From: Anoplolepis gracilipes
Lineage: Eukaryota; Arthropoda; Insecta; Hymenoptera; Formicidae
Length of the DNA: 64,000 nucleotides
Direction: 5' to 3'
Assembly: GCF_047496725.1 (NCBI RefSeq)
Contig: NC_132972.1
Location: 11,113,001 to 11,177,000, forward strand
In this document: in pieces, positions 59,301 to 64,000 of the stretch
How positions within the stretch are numbered: position 1 is the first letter of the stretch
Layout: each line of letters opens with the position of its first letter
Position numbers and translations under genes: made by a program
Notes under the pieces: model-generated
Seen by the model: only the letters and a program-made list of their open reading frames with translations
What the model was told of the DNA's origin: nothing
The model's database searches: none

Positions 59301-62300
59301 TGGATGCTCGCAGCTCGATCCTGCCACGTTCGATGATAGCGGCTTCATGTAAATCCATTAGCGTGAACTTTTATCCGCAGGCTGCGGACGCGAGGGGTGA
59401 AAAGGTCAAAAGCGAAAGAGAAGAGAATGGGTGAATAAGGCACGAGACGCACGTACACTTGCGCTGATGCATGCGCTATGCATTTGCACAGACTAATGCA
59501 AGGGTATCCTGCGATTAGTCTCCTGTTTTGTTTTATTTACACTAAAAATATAAGAAATAACAATATAATAATAAAAAAAAGATTTTTGTAATTAAAATCG
59601 TACTTACTTCTTATAGTCACATTTTTGTGATTAAAATATTTTATATAATATAACATTTAATTTAATAAAAGAAGTTTTTATATATATATATGTACATACA
59701 TGAAACATATAATCTCTAAACTAATATAAAAATATATGTATAATAACAATATAAATATAATAAAAAATAATTTAATCTTTTGTTATGTGCAGACTTCTGC
59801 CTTTCATTAATTTTGATTCAAATATTATTTTTATCATCACCGATCATTGTATCGATCCGAATAATTGCCACCGCTCATATAAAGGTTGAAAATAAAAAAG
59901 TTACTACAGACCTTTATGGCGCGTTAAGATTTTGCTTCCTAAGGTCGTTAAGTCACGGACCAATCTTTTTCAAGATTTCCTCAGTGCATAAAAAAACACA
60001 AAAATTAATTTGAAATAAATATATTCTAATAATCTTCTCTACGTAAAATATGTGTATTTAAAAAAACTAGAAAAAAGTAAGTAGATTAAAATTCTTTTTC
60101 TACGCAATAAAAATAAATTGATTAATAATATTTTGTCATGTTCAAAATAATAATAAGCACTCAAAGACGTTGGAGGAAAAAAATTATTATTCGGATCCTA
60201 TTAATTATATAAAATTAAGCATTAGACACTAAAAGATTATAATTAATTTTAAAAGATTAATATCCAGATATTTTAAAATATCATTTATGTAAATTTACTT
60301 TGCTTGAGAGATTATAGGTACATATAAAAAAACAACTGCACGAAATCTTTAAGCATCAGAATCAAGATAAAGATGTAGTAGTTTATAGGTACTATCAATC
60401 ATACAATATATCGTGCTGTGATTGTGCAATATTCAATTGACTTTACTAGAAAGTTCACGCTTTGCCACGTCGTTTGCCCAACCTAGTCTTGCGTGTGAAA
60501 TTGCATAACAACAGAATTAATAGACAACTACAAAGTTTATAGACAAACTTATGGTAGGAGGCAAATGGTGTTCGGGAACATAAATTGCACTCGCCAAAGA
60601 AAACGAGCGAGTTGAATGATTCCGCATATGGAGATGCAAGAAAGTCAGAGTTATTTTTTTTTTCTACCGACGAATTGCCGGTATTTGTTCTGGGAACGGT
60701 CGAAACGAACGGGTCGTTGAATAAGAACTGGTTCTCGATTCACCGAATACAATAGCCGGGATGCTGCGAGAGATTCCAAGTAAAAATATCCTAAAAAGTA
60801 TACATACATATACAGTGAAATCAAACATTTTTCAGTTCTCTGAAATCAATTTGAATGTCAAGTGAAAACCTTAGAGTAGCTGAGTATGAAATTGCTATTA
60901 TTTATAACAATGTTGCATAAAATCGCGCGTAATGTTTCAAAAATTTCCATTATTCCACATAACGGATAAAACTTTTTTCCCATCGCGAGGAAAACAGGAT
61001 AATGGTATCTATGCAAGTTTAAGTTTAATGACACTGTGAAAATTAATGCAAAATACTTTGTATCCCACGTTCGTTCAAAAAGTTAAATGGCAAGACACGT
61101 CGTGCGCCGCATCACCGAGTAACGCGTAGAAAACGAAGCACAGGAAGCCAGTAATGAGAGACGCTGCGCGTCTTATTGGCACCGCGTAGGCGCATAATTA
61201 CTTCACCTGAGCGGTAACCTGGGTAACCCATCATCAAGCAATTTTGTAATTTGGAAGTTTTGCGCTGCCTGCCCGCGGCTCCCGTTGCATCGTCGCGCAT
61301 TCCGCTAAGAGAACGGCTTTCGACGCGCAAGAGATGCAATCTCTAAATGAACGAGCGGCGATTCGCCGCTTTCGCAAATATGGACTGTGCGTTCTTGGAC
61401 AGCGCAGACCGGCAATTTCTTTGTTTGTGGAAACACCGAGGGATCCGAGATTAAATGAGACCGTAGACGCCATCAGAATTTTTCCAAAGAATCAAGTGGC
61501 AAAATATTTTTAAGATAAAAATCTAAAGTCTTCCTATATTACATATTATTTTTTTTCGAAGTGTTATATAATATAATTGTCTTTAAAGATGATAAAATAT
61601 TATTATTTTAGACAATCTGAGGAAACAATATTTCTTTCATTATTTTTTTAAAATTTTTTATTATATATTTAATTTTACTTTTTAACGCTATCTTTACAGA
61701 TTTTTATATATATTTTTGTACATATAAAAAAATAAATCACTTTTATACAAATCTTCGCGCGTAAAAATTAATAAATTAAATATGAATACAAATAAATATT
61801 AAATACATAAACCTTATCGAGCTATTGGCAAACCAATTATTTGTAATGCTGTGAATAATAAAGAATGGAATGAGCCTTAAAAAAAAAAGACTCATGTAAG
61901 CAGTTCTTTAAAGCGTAGAGCTGAAATTAGCAGGCATGAATCACTACGAATTATCTCAGCGAGATAGAAGGATCGACGACCGACAAATTCTCGTTAACGA
62001 ATACATCGTATGATTTGCGATACGGAATTGTTTAGACATCGTTCGTTTACACTTCGTGAGTACGGCAGAATGATTATACATCTAACAATGTATGAAAGTG
62101 CAACATTCGGAAAGCTCTTATAACAGTCGAAAAAATAGCTTCTTTCTCTGGCACCATACATATGTAATATATAATATTGAAGATATTTTTCTCTCTCTAA
62201 AAAAATATTGAAACTAAATTATATAATTATACAAAAAATTAATTATATAAAATATTAATACTAAATTTAATGTTATTTAAAGAAATATTTCAAAATTTAA

Positions 62301-63606
62301 AATATTTTATACTCAACATTTCTTTCGAAATACATGAATTTAATTTATTTATTTATTGTTATTTTTTTCAACCTTTTAAGTACAGCAAAATGTTGACTTT
62401 ATTTGTTTATAGATTAGACAAATTTTAGAGATATGACACAAAAAGATGATTCGAAATGTATATTAAAAATATTTTCTTACGTGAAAAGAAGCTCATGTTG
62501 AAAGGCACTTAACTCTCAGAAGAATAATAGAAAAATATTTACGGAAGGAATTCTTTATGTAATGCAGAAGGCTGCCATTTTTATAGGTATTATAAAGGGA
62601 TGCAGTACCGGAAAAAATATTACAGCAGTGCATGGAACTCATCCAATCGTCTTAAAAATAACTCTGTTACTTTTGTGATAAGCTATGCGGATGCAGCTGC
62701 GAGAAAATAAAATTACCGCCAAGAGGTGTTATCATGATTCGTAATTGAAACATGCAATATATAGGTGTGTTATGGTGTTCAGGCTTCGAATCCTGAAATA
62801 AGATACGTCGTAATTTTCAAGTAGCTCGTACAATCTTTGAGGAGTGCATTGAAAAGTTGTTGTATACATCACACTCGTATATTAAATTTGTTCACCACAC
62901 TATTAAGTCACATACAGTTATATATTTTTAAAGAACTAAAAATTGTAATAGTTTTCAAACATAATACTTGTAATGAATAAAACTTTTATTATTATAAAAA
63001 ATTAATAGAACTTGTTTGTAAAATTAAAAGAAAATATTTATATGTAATAAATTTAAAATAAACTTATTACCACTAAAGTATTGTATGTAAAAAATAAGGT
63101 CACTTAAATAAAAACCTAGAAATTAATGTAATATTAATGTAATTTAAAAAAAAAATATAACTATTATTTTTATTATTTATTTATTTTTTTTAAATAGCTT
63201 TGTTCTGAGCTACAAAATGTATCCAAGGAGCTTTTTGTTAATTGACTCGTGTGATATTTTGGAGCAACGTAAAAAAGTGGGATGTCACGAGTGTCCAGGA
63301 CTGCATTTGATCAATTTAGTTGCACTTATAAAACAGCGACCGATGACTGAAGCCCGAGGTAGTCGTTGGAAAACCTTAAACAAATTGCTATACGAGCACA
63401 CACAAGTGGCACTTCAACTCTCCAGTTTCTTTGTTCCTCTTCGCGAAAGTGCCAGTCGAGATTCCACGTGTTTTGCATGCGGACCGCTCGTAAAACAAAT
63501 GGTCGTTATACCACCGACAATCGATAGCTTTGTTTGCCCCTTCATTAGCTTGATCAATTCAATGTCCGGATCCGCCTCAACATCTCAAATCATTCGTAAT
63601 TACTAA
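51713..63606 (+). CDS. secreted histidine-rich protein, two-exon model (inferred join)
   Basis: Exon 51713-52170 opens MALKILLTCLLIAATANSG, a clear signal peptide, followed by a His/Arg/Thr-rich low-complexity segment (HRLPSHSHRVVWPVW, RETTTTRSPWTQ, SRHHHVEHKFGVV) with no cysteine. It ends at a strong donor GG|GTGAGT in phase 2. The next plausible plus-strand exon, 63198-63606, starts after an acceptor taaatag with the single base needed to restore frame and ends at TAA; the sum (867 nt) gives 288 residues. The second part has six cysteines, including CHEC and CFAC pairs, fitting an extracellular protein. The intron would be 11 kb. The family is not recognised, and the join is inference. Confidence 0.4.
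53350..53378. repeat. (CT)n microsatellite
   Basis: About fourteen CT units. Confidence 0.9.
55060..55107. repeat. 16-bp minisatellite, three copies
   Basis: CGGCTGATACGATGTG twice exactly, then CAGCTGATACAATGTG with two changes. Confidence 0.92.
63198..63606 (+). CDS. candidate cysteine-containing terminal exon
   Basis: Acceptor ttttttttaaatag, then an open frame of 136 codons to TAA at 63604-63606: FVLSYKMYPRSFLLIDSCDI, KKVGCHECPGLHLINLVALI, RDSTCFACGPLVKQM and SFVCPFISLIN. Six cysteines, no obvious domain. Base composition is less AT-rich than both flanks, which supports coding. It could belong to the 51.7-kb gene, to another gene, or stand alone from ATG 63217. Confidence 0.4.
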
Positions 63607-64000
63607 TTTATTACCTTATTTATACTCACGGAACAAACAAAAATTTTGCTTTTATTCGCATTAAGGCAAGCTTACTTTCTACATAACATCTAGATTTTTA
63701 TTTCTCCGTTTAACTTGAAAATTGTTTATAAAATATGTTAAAATTCAGATGCGAGTTTCTGATTTTATATAAAAAATATATCTCAAAAATATCTACTTTA
63801 ATGTAAATTATTAATATTTGATTAAAACATATGTTTCTTAATTTTATAAGAAATTAAATAAAACTGAGTAAATAATTTTCTTTTAGTTTTCACATTAAAA
63901 AAGTGGAATTTTATTTTTTACTTACTATATAGTCACGATATGAAATAATCTTAAAAAATATATATCTATGTATCTTATAAAATATATGTATGTAAAATTA
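63607..64000. other. AT-rich flank, nothing seen
   Basis: No open frame or repeat element that I can support up to the window end. Confidence 0.6.

Larger units (their letters stand above)
52171..63197. other. no gene seen (possible 11-kb intron)
   Basis: AT-rich DNA with CG-richer patches at 52960-53300, 54890-55110, 55540-55870, 58740-58930, 59280-59500 and 61080-61480. Short open frames in these patches lack splice context and recognisable motifs. If the two-exon model above is right, all of this is one intron. Confidence 0.4.

Noticed and set aside
62775..62810. tRNA T-arm-like hairpin TTCAGGCTTCGAATCCTGAA
   Set aside because: No D-arm, anticodon arm or acceptor stem could be folded around it.

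Overview
The window is eukaryotic, AT-rich genomic DNA from an insect, most likely a hymenopteran and plausibly an ant. This rests on split genes with short GT-AG introns, many TA/GA/CA microsatellites, Tc1/mariner-type debris and the protein sequences themselves; the species cannot be named from the sequence. I see no bacterial, phage, CRISPR or operon features.

Region 1-15.7 kb (minus strand) holds most of one large gene, an axonemal outer-arm dynein heavy chain of the DNAH5/DNAH8 (gamma/alpha) type. I traced 28 coding exons with mutually consistent phases. They run from an initiator ATG at 15648 down to base 1, where the frame leaves the window inside the first stalk helix. The part present encodes about 3,350 codons: tail, linker, AAA1 to AAA4 and the start of the stalk. 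One oddity is an in-frame TAG in coding exon 2 (14877-14879).

Region 15.7-27.1 kb is mostly non-coding. It holds two Tc1/mariner-like MITEs, a possible leader exon at 18.2 kb and a frameshifted small reading frame at 21.75-22.0 kb. Region 27.1-30.4 kb (minus) is a complete four-exon class A GPCR of 313 residues, whose last exon (27127-27306) carries TM7 and the tail. Region 30.5-40.9 kb holds no gene I can support, but has a foldback element, a CpG-rich block (36.4-37.2 kb, a likely promoter or first exon), a 90-bp GA tract and a perfect palindrome.

Region 40.97-42.6 kb (minus) holds the last two coding exons of an unrecognised protein with a membrane segment and a basic tail. Region 42.6-51.4 kb is non-coding, with a CRE/nuclear-receptor-like motif cluster, a broken mariner-family transposase interrupted by a MITE, and an 860-bp foldback element. 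Region 51.4-64 kb (plus) starts a gene for a secreted, histidine-rich protein. Its first coding exon (51713-52170) is phase-compatible with a cysteine-rich exon at 63198-63606, implying an intron of about 11 kb.

The genes are functionally unrelated, as is normal for an insect chromosome. The dynein would act in motile cilia or flagella (in insects, sperm and chordotonal neurons), the GPCR at the plasma membrane, and the plus-strand product outside the cell.
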